A DNA stretch of 41,487 nucleotides from Pseudomonas sp. R5(2019) (GTDB lineage Bacteria; Pseudomonadota; Gammaproteobacteria; Pseudomonadales; Pseudomonadaceae), in assembly GCF_009905435.1 (NCBI RefSeq), contig NZ_JAAAMT010000048.1, forward strand, positions 1 through 41,487. The letters run 5' to 3'. Numbering within the stretch: the first letter of the stretch is position 1; every line of letters starts with the position of its first letter. The notes beneath the pieces are model-generated. The model did no database searches, was not told where the DNA came from, and saw only the letters and a list, made by a program, of their open reading frames with translations. Of this stretch, positions 7,698 to 16,400 are shown piece by piece. The position numbers and the translations under genes were made by a program.

Positions 7698-9313
7698 AGC
7701 CGGGCGCGGAAAAACTGCGCAGCCTCGCGGCTGGCCTCGTCGCCGTCGGTGTAATCACTGAGGAACTGCCCGTCTTCCATTTCCAGGGCCTGCGGGAGTT
7801 CCGTCGGGCTGGAGGCGAACGGGGGCTCGACCGGGTCGTTGTTGGGCTGAGTGTCGTCTGGCTTGCCTTGAGTCGGGGTGTCGAACGGGCTGATCAGGTC
7901 CCAATCGGTTGCCATGGAGAGCTCGTTGAGGTTGAGCTGAAAGTCCGCTGCCGGCTCCTGATCGGTTTCGACTGGAGTGGTGATGACCGGAGCGGCGAGG
8001 ACAGGGGCCGCTGACAGTACATCGGGCGTGCTCAGTTTTGCGAAACGGGCGCGGATGTCCTGCAGTTTCTGGGCGCTGAAACCCTGCTCGAGCAGAATCG
8101 CCTCTTGCTGCTCGTACTGCTCGGCATCGCCCAGCTCGCCCAGCACTTCAAGCATCCGGAACCGCAGGTCGGTCCGCTCCGGCTCTTTTTCCACCCCTTC
8201 ACGCAAAATCACCAACGCTTCGTTGAAGCGTCGATAGGTAATATAGATGCTGGCGGCGTCCAGCGGGTCGCTGCTGGCGGCCGCCTCACGGCGTGTCTCG
8301 CTGGGTAACGCTTCGCTGGATTCTGCGGCAGTGAGAGTACTGGCCGGCGCTTGCGGACTTTCAGGCGCGAGCGGTTCTATCCACTCGTCTGTTTCATCTT
8401 CAGGCTTGCGGCGCACGCGCCAGGCCACGGCCAACAACGCCAGCAGCAGCGCCACGGCACCCCATTGCCACCAGGCGATGCCCTCAGCGGTTTGTTCGGC
8501 AACGGGCTGTTCGATTGTTGGCGCAACCGCTTGCGGTGACGCGGGCGTGGCGGGTGCCGGCTGCGGTTCGGGTGCAGGGGCAGCCTCGGCCGCAGTGGCG
8601 GCTTTCAGGCTGGCGAGCTCGTTTTCCAGTGCGGTGATTTGCCTGGTCTTGTCGGCGACATCGACTTCCAGGTCCTTGATGCGGGCCTGCGCTTCGTCCA
8701 GCGAGGTTTGCAGTCGCTGATTGGCCAGGATTGCATTTGCCAGTTGCTCAGCCGACGCTTGCAGTGCTGCCCCCGTGGCGGGTGCGGCAGGTTTCTCGGA
8801 AGGCGCCTGTGCCGTGCGGCTGGAAGCGATGGCAGACTCAGGCGCAGTCGCCGCAGGAGCAGGCTCCGGCGGCAGCGAGACCGTGCCCGGCGGATCCAGC
8901 AACACGGTGTAATCGCGCAGCTGCTGGCCGTTGGGGCGGTTCAGCTGCACCAGGAAACTCAAATAGGGTTCTGTTACGGCCTTGCTGGAGGTGACGTGAA
9001 TGACCGGGCGGGTGCCGCGCATCACGGTGGTAAAGCGCAAGTCATTGAAGAAAAACAGCCGATCGACACCGGTGCGGCTGAATTCTTCCGCGCTGGCGAG
9101 GCTGGCCTTGAGTTCATCGGCCTGCATCCCGGTCGCATCGAGTAGCTCGATGTCGGCACTGAAGGGCTGGTTAAGGTAGGAGCGCAAGGTGATATCACCC
9201 AGCCCCAGCGCACTGGTCAGGCCTGAATGCGCCATTGCCATCAGGGCGAAGAGGATTGCCGCTGCCTTTGCCCTGCCCTCGCCCTGCTCCACTGCCCGCG
9301 TCCCTTTCGGCAT
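7694..9313 (-). CDS. FimV-like membrane protein
   Basis: About 539 residues. A signal peptide or N-terminal helix (about 1-36) precedes a FimV core domain (LGLGDITLRSYLNQPFSADI, residues about 37-145). Then come a Pro/Ala-rich linker, a coiled coil (about 185-237), one transmembrane helix (about 281-300) and a cytoplasmic part with a FimV C-terminal TPR-like motif (about 350-410, YITYRRFNEALVILREGVEK). FimV organises polar machinery, type IV pili and cAMP signalling in P. aeruginosa. This paralogue is shorter and I see no LysM domain. The start at 9313 is preferred because AAGGA touches the ATG at 9319 but lies 6 bases from 9313. The tail overlaps the plpD-like gene by 4 bases. Confidence 0.85.
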   Translation of the reverse strand: MPKGTRAVEQGEGRAKAAAILFALMAMAHSGLTSALGLGDITLRSYLNQPFSADIELLDATGMQADELKASLASAEEFSRTGVDRLFFFNDLRFTTVMRGTRPVIHVTSSKAVTEPYLSFLVQLNRPNGQQLRDYTVLLDPPGTVSLPPEPAPAATAPESAIASSRTAQAPSEKPAAPATGAALQASAEQLANAILANQRLQTSLDEAQARIKDLEVDVADKTRQITALENELASLKAATAAEAAPAPEPQPAPATPASPQAVAPTIEQPVAEQTAEGIAWWQWGAVALLLALLAVAWRVRRKPEDETDEWIEPLAPESPQAPASTLTAAESSEALPSETRREAAASSDPLDAASIYITYRRFNEALVILREGVEKEPERTDLRFRMLEVLGELGDAEQYEQQEAILLEQGFSAQKLQDIRARFAKLSTPDVLSAAPVLAAPVITTPVETDQEPAADFQLNLNELSMATDWDLISPFDTPTQGKPDDTQPNNDPVEPPFASSPTELPQALEMEDGQFLSDYTDGDEASREAAQFFRARL

Positions 9314-9354
9314 CTGCATTCCTTGACTACGCAGCCGTCACGTCGACCGCTACT

Positions 9355-9789
9355 TCAGGATTTTTCAAGATTGGCCAGGATCTGCGCATGAACACGCATG
9401 CAGACACGCAAATCGTCTTCATCGACGCCCTCGAACAACTCGACGCGCAGCGCATTGGCGATGGTTTCGATCTGATCGATCAAGGGCTTGGCCGGCGGGC
9501 AGAGCTGAATTTTCTTGGCCCGGCGATCTTCGACCACCGCATGTCGGCGCACCAGCCCCTGGTTTTCCAGACTGTCGAGCAACCGCGCAAGCGTTGGACC
9601 TTCGACGCCAACACTCTGCGCCAGTTCCCGTTGGGTCGGAGCTTCCTGGAATCGCGCCAGGTGCAGTAGCACCAGCCAGCGTGCCTGGGACAACCCCAGC
9701 CCGGCCAGGCGGCGATCCAGTTCGGCGCGCCAGCCTCGGGACATCTGGGCAATCTGCATCCCGAAACGGTGTTGATCGGTCAACGGCAT
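9355..9789 (-). CDS. MarR-family transcriptional regulator
   Basis: A 144-residue winged-helix regulator. The recognition region is TQRELAQSVGVEGPTLARLL (about residues 52-71), followed by the wing with the conserved DRRAKKIQL segment (D-x-R motif). Proteins of this family bind as dimers to palindromes overlapping their own promoter and are released by phenolic ligands or thiol oxidation. Two Cys residues are present, but none at the N-terminal position typical of OhrR. It lies upstream of and co-directional with the FimV-like gene (about 40 bases apart), so the two may share a transcript. A candidate operator lies 35 bases upstream. Confidence 0.9.
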   Translation of the reverse strand: MPLTDQHRFGMQIAQMSRGWRAELDRRLAGLGLSQARWLVLLHLARFQEAPTQRELAQSVGVEGPTLARLLDSLENQGLVRRHAVVEDRRAKKIQLCPPAKPLIDQIETIANALRVELFEGVDEDDLRVCMRVHAQILANLEKS

Positions 9790-9824
9790 AAAAAACTCAT
9801 CATCATTAAAGGTCGGAACTAATT

Positions 9825-9838
9825 GTTAGGCAGCTAAC
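9825..9838. promoter_or_regulatory. Candidate MarR operator dyad
   Basis: GTTAG-gcag-CTAAC is a perfect 5-base-arm inverted repeat directly upstream of the marR gene. It is embedded in an AT-richer stretch that also contains AACTAATTGTTAG. MarR-type operators commonly have TTAG...CTAA arms, so autoregulation is likely. Confidence 0.5.
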
Positions 9839-9917
9839 CATGACCCTAGGCTGCGAAGCAAGGCTCATGGTGCTTGATTTTGTTGGGCAATCGACCGGAA
9901 TGATTACAACAGGTTAG

Positions 9918-12047
9918 TCAGCTTTCGAACTCCGACTGCAAGGCTGCCCGAACGCAGTACAACACGCCTTCGGACACGCGCCCGGCAAACTGCGCGGCCA
10001 CCGCCGACACCGGTGGAAGCTCGCCTTCACCATCGAGGAAGGCATCCTGGACTTCACCGAGCAAATTTTCGGGCAGGTCCAGCGCCTGTTCCAGCGACAG
10101 CTCCTGGCGGCCAATGGCTTCGGCCAGCAGGCTGTAGACGTTTTTCTCGCTGCACTGCAGCTGGCCGGCGATTTGCACCGGGGTCATGCCGGCACGCGCC
10201 AGGCTGATCAATTCGTGCTTGAGGTCGGCGACCACTTTCGGCGCATCGCTTTCACCGCCCAGCACTTCAAGGAAGGCCTTGCCGTAGCGCTCCAGCTTGC
10301 GTGCCCCGACGCCGCTGACCCGGCCCATCTCGGCCATGGACGTGGGCTGGCTGCGGAGCATTTCCAGCAGGGTGGAATCGGGGAAGATGACATACGGCGG
10401 TACCGCGTGTTCTTCGGCCAGCTTGCGACGCAAGGCGCGCAAGGCTTCCCATTGCTCGCGCTCCTCGCCACGCACCAGTTGGCTGGCAGGGCTTGCACCG
10501 CTGCTCTTGGTGGACGTTTGCGGCTTCAGATCGCGGCGCAGCTCCAGGGTGACTTCACCACGCAGCAGGGGCCGGCAGGTGTCGCTCAGGCGCAGGCCGC
10601 CGTAGCCTTCAAGGTCGATATCGACCAGGCCGCGCGCCACCAGCTGGCGGAACAACGAGCGCCATTCGCCCTCGCTGCGGCTTTTGCCAACGCCGAACAC
10701 CGACAGCCGTTCATGGCCAAAACTGCGAACCTTGTCGTTTTCCTTACCCAGCAGCACGTCCACCAGGTGGCCAACACCGTAGCGCTGCCCGGTGCGAAAG
10801 ATCGCCGAAAGCGCCTGGCGCGCCGACTCGGTGGCGTCCCAGGTTTGCACGCCATCGACGCAGTTATCGCAATGGCCGCACGGTTGCGGCATGTCTTCGT
10901 CGAAATAGGCCAGCAGGGTCTGGCGGCGGCAGCGGGTTTCTTCGCAAAGGGCGAGCATGGCATCGAGCTTGTGATGCTCCAGACGCTTGTGACGCTCGTC
11001 GCCTTCGGAGTTTTGCAGCATCTGCTTGAGCATGACCATGTCTTGCAGGCCGTAGGCCATCCAGGCATCGGCTGGCAAGCCATCACGACCGGCCCGGCCA
11101 GTTTCCTGGTAGTAGGCTTCCAGCGACTTGGGCAAGTCCAGGTGGGCCACGAAGCGCACGTTGGGTTTGTCGATGCCCATGCCGAAGGCGATGGTCGCCA
11201 CCATGATCAGGCCTTCCTCATTGAGAAAGCGCTTCTGGTTGGCGGCGCGGGTGTCCGCGGCAAGGCCGGCGTGGTAAGGCAAGGCCGGAAAGCCCTGCTC
11301 GCAGAGGAACGCTGCCACTTCGTCGACTTTTTTGCGCGACAGGCAATAAACAATCCCGGCATCGCTGCGGCGCTGCGCCAGGAACGCCAGCAACTGCTTG
11401 CGCGGCTGCTCCTTGGGCACGATGCGGTAGAAGATGTTCGGCCGGTCGAAGCTCGACAGAAAACGCTCGGCGTTCTGCAAATGCAGGCGCTCGACGATTT
11501 CTTCGCGGGTGCGTTTGTCGGCAGTGGCGGTCAGGGCAATGCGCGGCACATCGGGGAACTGCTCGGCCAACTGCCCCAGTTGCAGGTATTCCGGACGGAA
11601 GTCGTGGCCCCACTGGGACACACAGTGGGCTTCATCGATGGCAAACAAGGCAATGTCCAGGGTGCGCAAAAATTCCAGCATGCGCGGCTGCACCAGGCGC
11701 TCGGGGGCCAGGTACAACATTTTGACTTCACCGCGGCGCAGCCGCCCGGCCAGATCGCGCTGCTGCTCGGCGCTCAGGGTGGAGTTCAGCGAGGCGGCCG
11801 CCACGCCCAGTTCATCCAGGGTGGCGACCTGGTCGTCCATCAACGCGATCAGCGGCGAGACCACCACGGCCAGGCCTTCACGCAACAGGCCGGGGACCTG
11901 GAAGCACAAGGATTTGCCGCCACCGGTGGGCATCAGCACCAGGGCATCGCCGCCATTGGCCACGCGTTCGATGATTGCACCCTGGCGACCACGGAAACTG
12001 TCGTAGCCGAAGATGTCTTTCAGAACGCGTTGAGCCTGTTCGAGCAT
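9918..12047 (-). CDS. recQ: ATP-dependent DNA helicase RecQ
   Basis: A 709-residue 3'-5' DNA helicase for recombination and replication-fork repair. Walker A MPTGGGKS lies at 39-46 and DEAH at 138-141. The aromatic-rich loop and the QETGRAGRDG motif VI are at about 314-323. The zinc ligands of the RQC domain are C373, C390, C393 and C396, followed by the winged helix. An HRDC domain spans about 528-600 (PPYVIFPDSTLLEML). It is about 100 residues longer than E. coli RecQ (about 610). The extra C-terminal part (about 605-709) looks like a helix-turn-helix module (TPVQIAGQLQCSEKNVYSLL), as in many pseudomonad RecQ proteins. The ATG at 12047 has GGAG 6 bases upstream. It is divergent from the yecA-like gene. 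Confidence 0.97.
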   Translation of the reverse strand: MLEQAQRVLKDIFGYDSFRGRQGAIIERVANGGDALVLMPTGGGKSLCFQVPGLLREGLAVVVSPLIALMDDQVATLDELGVAAASLNSTLSAEQQRDLAGRLRRGEVKMLYLAPERLVQPRMLEFLRTLDIALFAIDEAHCVSQWGHDFRPEYLQLGQLAEQFPDVPRIALTATADKRTREEIVERLHLQNAERFLSSFDRPNIFYRIVPKEQPRKQLLAFLAQRRSDAGIVYCLSRKKVDEVAAFLCEQGFPALPYHAGLAADTRAANQKRFLNEEGLIMVATIAFGMGIDKPNVRFVAHLDLPKSLEAYYQETGRAGRDGLPADAWMAYGLQDMVMLKQMLQNSEGDERHKRLEHHKLDAMLALCEETRCRRQTLLAYFDEDMPQPCGHCDNCVDGVQTWDATESARQALSAIFRTGQRYGVGHLVDVLLGKENDKVRSFGHERLSVFGVGKSRSEGEWRSLFRQLVARGLVDIDLEGYGGLRLSDTCRPLLRGEVTLELRRDLKPQTSTKSSGASPASQLVRGEEREQWEALRALRRKLAEEHAVPPYVIFPDSTLLEMLRSQPTSMAEMGRVSGVGARKLERYGKAFLEVLGGESDAPKVVADLKHELISLARAGMTPVQIAGQLQCSEKNVYSLLAEAIGRQELSLEQALDLPENLLGEVQDAFLDGEGELPPVSAVAAQFAGRVSEGVLYCVRAALQSEFES

Positions 12048-12326
12048 AAAAACTCCAAAAATCGCTGAACCATCCTTGCCACAGGCTGGATGAAAATCTC
12101 GCCTGCTTCACGCCAAAATGCGTAAGCGGCTATTGCCAAACGCATCGCTTATGGCGGTGCCGGCAATTAAGCTGGTAACAAAAGCCGGGCATTATACCCG
12201 AGCGATCCTCCCCGCAGGGCCTTGGCGACAGAGCGTCGGCAAATGGGTTGATTTGCCTGGCAGGTGGCGCATACCCCACAACAAGGCCTAGAATTCACTA
12301 TCGATTCTTCCCAAGGTAGCCCTGTA

Positions 12327-12914
12327 ATGTCCTTCGCTGAGCAATTAAACCGCCTGCAAGCCTTTCTCGACGCCGATGAGCTGCACGAAGAGGCGCTGGA
12401 CTACGTTGCCGCCCATGGCTACTTGACCGCGCTCTCCATCTGCTCTGAAGAGGTGCCGGACCGTGAGTGGATCGACGCCCTGTTCGCCGAAGAACCTCAC
12501 TACACCGACGATGCCCAGCGCGACGAGATCGAACAGACGCTGGTTCACCTCAAGAGAGAGATCACCCGCGAACTGGCCAGCGACGAGGAATTCCAGCTGC
12601 CCTGCGACCTGGACCTGGGCGATGAGCCGGACGACTCCGACCTGCGCGGCTGGTGCATCGGTTTCATGGAAGGCGTGTTCCTGCGTGAAGCCGCCTGGTT
12701 CGAAACCGCAGAAGAGGAAGTCAGCGAGATGCTGCTGCCGATCATGGTCGGTTCCGGCCTGTTCGACGAAGAGCCCGAGTTCTCTGATATCGCCGCTGAT
12801 GCCAACCTGATGGACGACATGATCGTGCAGATCCCCGAAGCACTGACTGCACTGTTCCTGCTTTGCCATGCCCCGGACGAAAAACCGGCCATTCTGAAAC
12901 CTCGCCACCACTGA
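12327..12914 (+). CDS. YecA/UPF0149 family protein
   Basis: A 195-residue, very acidic cytoplasmic protein of the UPF0149 (YecA/YgfB) family. Family-typical features are an N-terminal all-helical domain with LNRLQAFLDADELHEEALDYVAAHGYL, the DLRGWCIGFMEGV block near the middle and the acidic C-terminal helices. The biochemical function is poorly known. The ATG at 12327 has AAGGTAG upstream at suitable distance; an in-frame upstream start at 12264 adds 21 unlikely residues. The next gene begins 4 bases after its stop, so the two are probably co-transcribed. I see no SEC-C zinc motif, which separates it from full-length YecA. Confidence 0.85.
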   Translation: MSFAEQLNRLQAFLDADELHEEALDYVAAHGYLTALSICSEEVPDREWIDALFAEEPHYTDDAQRDEIEQTLVHLKREITRELASDEEFQLPCDLDLGDEPDDSDLRGWCIGFMEGVFLREAAWFETAEEEVSEMLLPIMVGSGLFDEEPEFSDIAADANLMDDMIVQIPEALTALFLLCHAPDEKPAILKPRHH

Positions 12915-12918
12915 GTCA

Positions 12919-13329
12919 GTGCCGGTGGCGTCACCTCCTTCCGGCCTGCGAGCCTCTCGCCCGCTGCGCTACACCCTGCTGGCCATTGGCTGGTTGAGTG
13001 TAGTGCTGGGCGTTATCGGGATCTTTTTGCCCGTGTTGCCGACCACACCGTTCCTGCTGCTGGCAGCTGCCTGCTTCGCGCGCAGTTCGCCACGGTTTTA
13101 CCGGTGGCTGGTCAGCCACCCGCGCCTGGGGCCGTGGATTGCCGGGTACCTGAACGGCGAAGGCATCCCGCTCAAGGGCAAGGTCTATGCGATCGCGCTG
13201 ATGTGGCTGGGGATCGGGTTTTCCTGTTACCTGGTGCCATTGCCGTGGGCGCGCGGGTTCATGCTGACCAGTGCAGTGCTGGTGTCGGTGTATATCGTTC
13301 GGCAAAAGACCTTGCGCCAGCCTGAATGA
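12919..13329 (+). CDS. YbaN family (DUF454) inner-membrane protein
   Basis: A 136-residue integral membrane protein of the DUF454/YbaN family. Features seen are an N-terminal helix (LLAIGWLSVVLGVIGIFLP), the conserved V-L-P-T-T-P-F-L-L-L-A-A-A-C-F-A-R-S-S-P motif and H-P-R-L-G-P-W. Two further helices lie in the C-terminal half. No biochemical function is established for the family. It starts with GTG (12919; a second GTG at 12925 is possible) 4 bases downstream of the UPF0149 gene, an operon-like spacing. It is followed by a REPIN. Confidence 0.88.
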   Translation: MPVASPPSGLRASRPLRYTLLAIGWLSVVLGVIGIFLPVLPTTPFLLLAAACFARSSPRFYRWLVSHPRLGPWIAGYLNGEGIPLKGKVYAIALMWLGIGFSCYLVPLPWARGFMLTSAVLVSVYIVRQKTLRQPE

Positions 13330-13346
13330 CTGGATGAACAGCTTGA

Positions 13347-13450
13347 TGTAGGAGCAGAGCTTGTCGGGGCGCCGAACCGTCGCGATGGCGTCACCGCGGT
13401 GTAACGGAAATACCGCGGTGACGCCATCGCGAGCTAGCTCTGCTCCTACA
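13347..13450. repeat. REPIN between DUF454 and adhesin genes
   Basis: TGTAGGAGCAGAGCT at the left pairs with AGCTCTGCTCCTACA at the right. An inner near-perfect dyad around CGATGGCGTCACCGCGGT is also present. The whole 104-base element can fold into a long cruciform. It fills the gap between two convergent genes and lies 3 bases from the adhesin stop, so it may act as a bidirectional transcript end. Confidence 0.85.
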
Positions 13451-13452
13451 CC

Positions 13453-16400
13453 TCACACGGTATCCACCTTGAGCGAATGATCACTGAGCATCCCATTGAT
13501 GATCGTCGCCGTATCCGCCCCCGCCGAAATCACCCCGCCAGCTCCCGCCGTCACGCCGTAGTGGCTGGCCAGGTCAACGCCGGCCAGCTCGATGGTTTGC
13601 GTTGGCGCAGCCCCCGCCACCGAACTCACTTCGATGGTCGAAACCACAACCCCGCCGTTGTCGGTCACCTTGAAGTGCAGGTAGTCATCCAGTGACGCCG
13701 AGGTGGCGTTCTCGCCTTGCAGCAGCTGCGACAAATCCAGACGGTCAATTCCCGGGGTGAAGTCGGTCACCCCATCGTGCCCGCTGTTATTGGCCTGCCA
13801 TTTGAACGTGTCGGCACCCGCGCCGCCGGTGAGGGTGTTGTTGCCCAGGCCGCCGATCAGAATGTCGTCGCCATCACCGCCAATCAGCAGGTCATTGCCC
13901 TTGCCGCCCGAGAGCAGGTTGGCGTTGCTGTCGCCGGTCAGGGTGTCGTTGTGGTCGGAACCGATCAGGTTCTCCACCGCCATCAGCGTGTCATGGCCGG
14001 CACCCAAGGTGTTTTGCGAGCCGTTCAGCGAGAGGTTGACCGTCACCCCCGCCGTGGCGTTGGCGTAGCTGGCGGTGTCGCTGCCGTCGCCACCGTCGAG
14101 CAGGTCGTTGGCCGGCCCGCCGATCAGCAGGTCATCGCCAATGCCGCCATGCAGGGTGTTATCGCCCAGCCCGCCGATCAGCACATCGTTGCCATCCCCG
14201 CCGTTGAGCGTGTCGTCGCCAGTACCACCGAGCAAGGTCTCGTCGAGGCCGGTGCCGTTCAGGGTGTTGCCACTCTGGTAGGTGATGTCGACCGCGCCGG
14301 TCGCCGTACCGCCATGGCCATCGCTGACACCGTACGTGCCGTGGTAATCCGCTGCAGCGGCATGGGCATCGGCGTAGTTGATGGTCATGGTCAGCTTGTA
14401 GCTTTCGTCGCCTTTGGCATTGCCTCCAGTCGGATTGACCAGGTTGCTGAGGTGGATGTTGTAGAGGCCGTCCTGGCTGGCCGTGAAGGTGCCACCGTCG
14501 GCAATGCCGTGGTAAGTGGGGTCACCACTGAGCTGCCACTGCATACCGATATTGTTGAGCGCCCGATTGTGGTCCAGATTGAGCGTTTCGCCCGCCTTCA
14601 GGTGCACCTGAAGGGTGTCCTGGGCATTGAGCCCGGCATTCACCTTGTCTAGCCAGCCACTGATGATCACGGCTGCGATCATGCTGCCGGCGGTGCCGGT
14701 GAAGTCGCCGCGGGCGACCTCCTTGACCTGGTTGTTGATGTTACTGGCCGACTGGCCGGTGAAGCGGATGGTATTGATGTCGCAGCCGACCGTGAAGTCC
14801 GCGCCCTTGCCCGCCCAGTTGGTGACAAAACCGGTGGGCGAGGCGGTTAGCGTATCGCCGTTCGGGTCGGTGTCGTTGGCCAGCAGGGCCTCGGCCGGAA
14901 CCGTGATGGTCTGGTCGAAGATATTGGTGATGATGTGGTCCGCACCCGCCACCGGCGCCCCGTTGCTGTACACATTGACCACCAGGTTGGCGGTGGCCAG
15001 GTCGCCATCGCTGTCGCCATCGCTGTCGCTGGCTGTGAAACCAATGTTCTCGGTGACCGTCGTGCCCGCGTCTTTGGGCGGCGTGTAGGTGAATTCGCCG
15101 GTGTCCATATCGACCAGCAGCGAACCGCCCAGGTTGGTCTTGATCGTCAGGCTGTTGCTGACGGTGTCGAACACGCCCTTGTTGGCGCCGTCGACCTGAA
15201 TCGACCCCGTGCCTGCCGGTTTGTAGGTGTAGGTGCTGTCATCGACCACCAACGACTTGATATAGCCGCCGTCCGCGCCAAAGGTGCCGCCGCTCATCAA
15301 ACTGCCGGTAATCGGCGCGCCCTGCACCGTGCCCGACAGCACCGAGTCCAGTGCATTGAGGTGGGTGACAATGTTGGCATTGGTGTCGGTGTGGGTGCTG
15401 CCGTCGTAGGCCAGCGGGTTCAGATGGGTGCTCGACACACCGCTGCCCAGGCCGATGGCATAAGACTTGATGTCGTTGCTGTCGAGAAAGGATTTGATCG
15501 CCGCTTCATCGCTGGCATTGATGTTTTGACCGTTGGTGGGGTTCCCGTCGGAGAAGAAGTAACTGATGTTCTGCGCCCCGGCGATTTTGCCGGCCGTATT
15601 GAAAGCCGCCTCCGCCATGGCCACCGCGGCATCGTAGTGGGTGGCACCATCAGGCTGCAGATTGGCAATGAGCGCCTTGGCTTCGGCCACCGTCACCCAG
15701 ACGTTGGTCAGGTCCGCCGCACCGGTGCTGAAGGTCACGATCTGGACTTTCACATCGCCCAGGTCATCGTACTTGTCGAGCAAGGCACCGATCGCCTGCT
15801 TGGCGAGCTCCAGGCGCGTCAGGCCATTGACCCCGGACGGGTCGACCATGCTGCCGGACACGTCGATGATCAGCAGCAGGTTGGAATCGACCTCGCCCGG
15901 CGATACCGAGCGTTCGGCACCGACTACTTTGGGCACGTCATCGACGATGCTCACCACGATGCTGCTGGTGGAGGTATTGCCCAGCGAGTCGGTGACCTTG
16001 TAGGTGAAGGTGTCGGACATCGTCCCGGCCGTACCATCGTTCGGGCTGCCGGTGGTTTTCGGCGCCGAGGTCAAGGTGTAGGTGTAGGTGCCATTGCTGT
16101 TGAGTTGCAACTGGCCGTAACTTCCGGTGGCGCTGCCGACCAGGCTGAAAGTCAGCGCGCCGACGCCGGAGGCGACCGAGCCGGCCAGGCTGCCACTGGC
16201 GGTTTCACCGCTCGATGCCGGATCGCTGCCGGTCACGGTACCGGCGGCCAGGTCCTGACCATCCTTGATCAGGTCCAGGGCTTTTTCGAATACGCTGATT
16301 TCCTTGTCGATCGAAGCATCAGGCCCGCAATCCGCCACATTGATAGTGATCGTGGTGGTGCTGACGTCACCATCGGCATCCGTGATGCTGTAGGTGAACA

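Noticed and set aside
10173..12068. 631-residue open frame antisense to recQ
   Set aside because: Shadow of a well-supported helicase gene; same composition effect. RecQ motifs are all on the minus strand.
13347..13450. CRISPR-like repeats or phage attachment site
   Set aside because: Only a single inverted pair without regularly spaced direct repeats; fits a REPIN.
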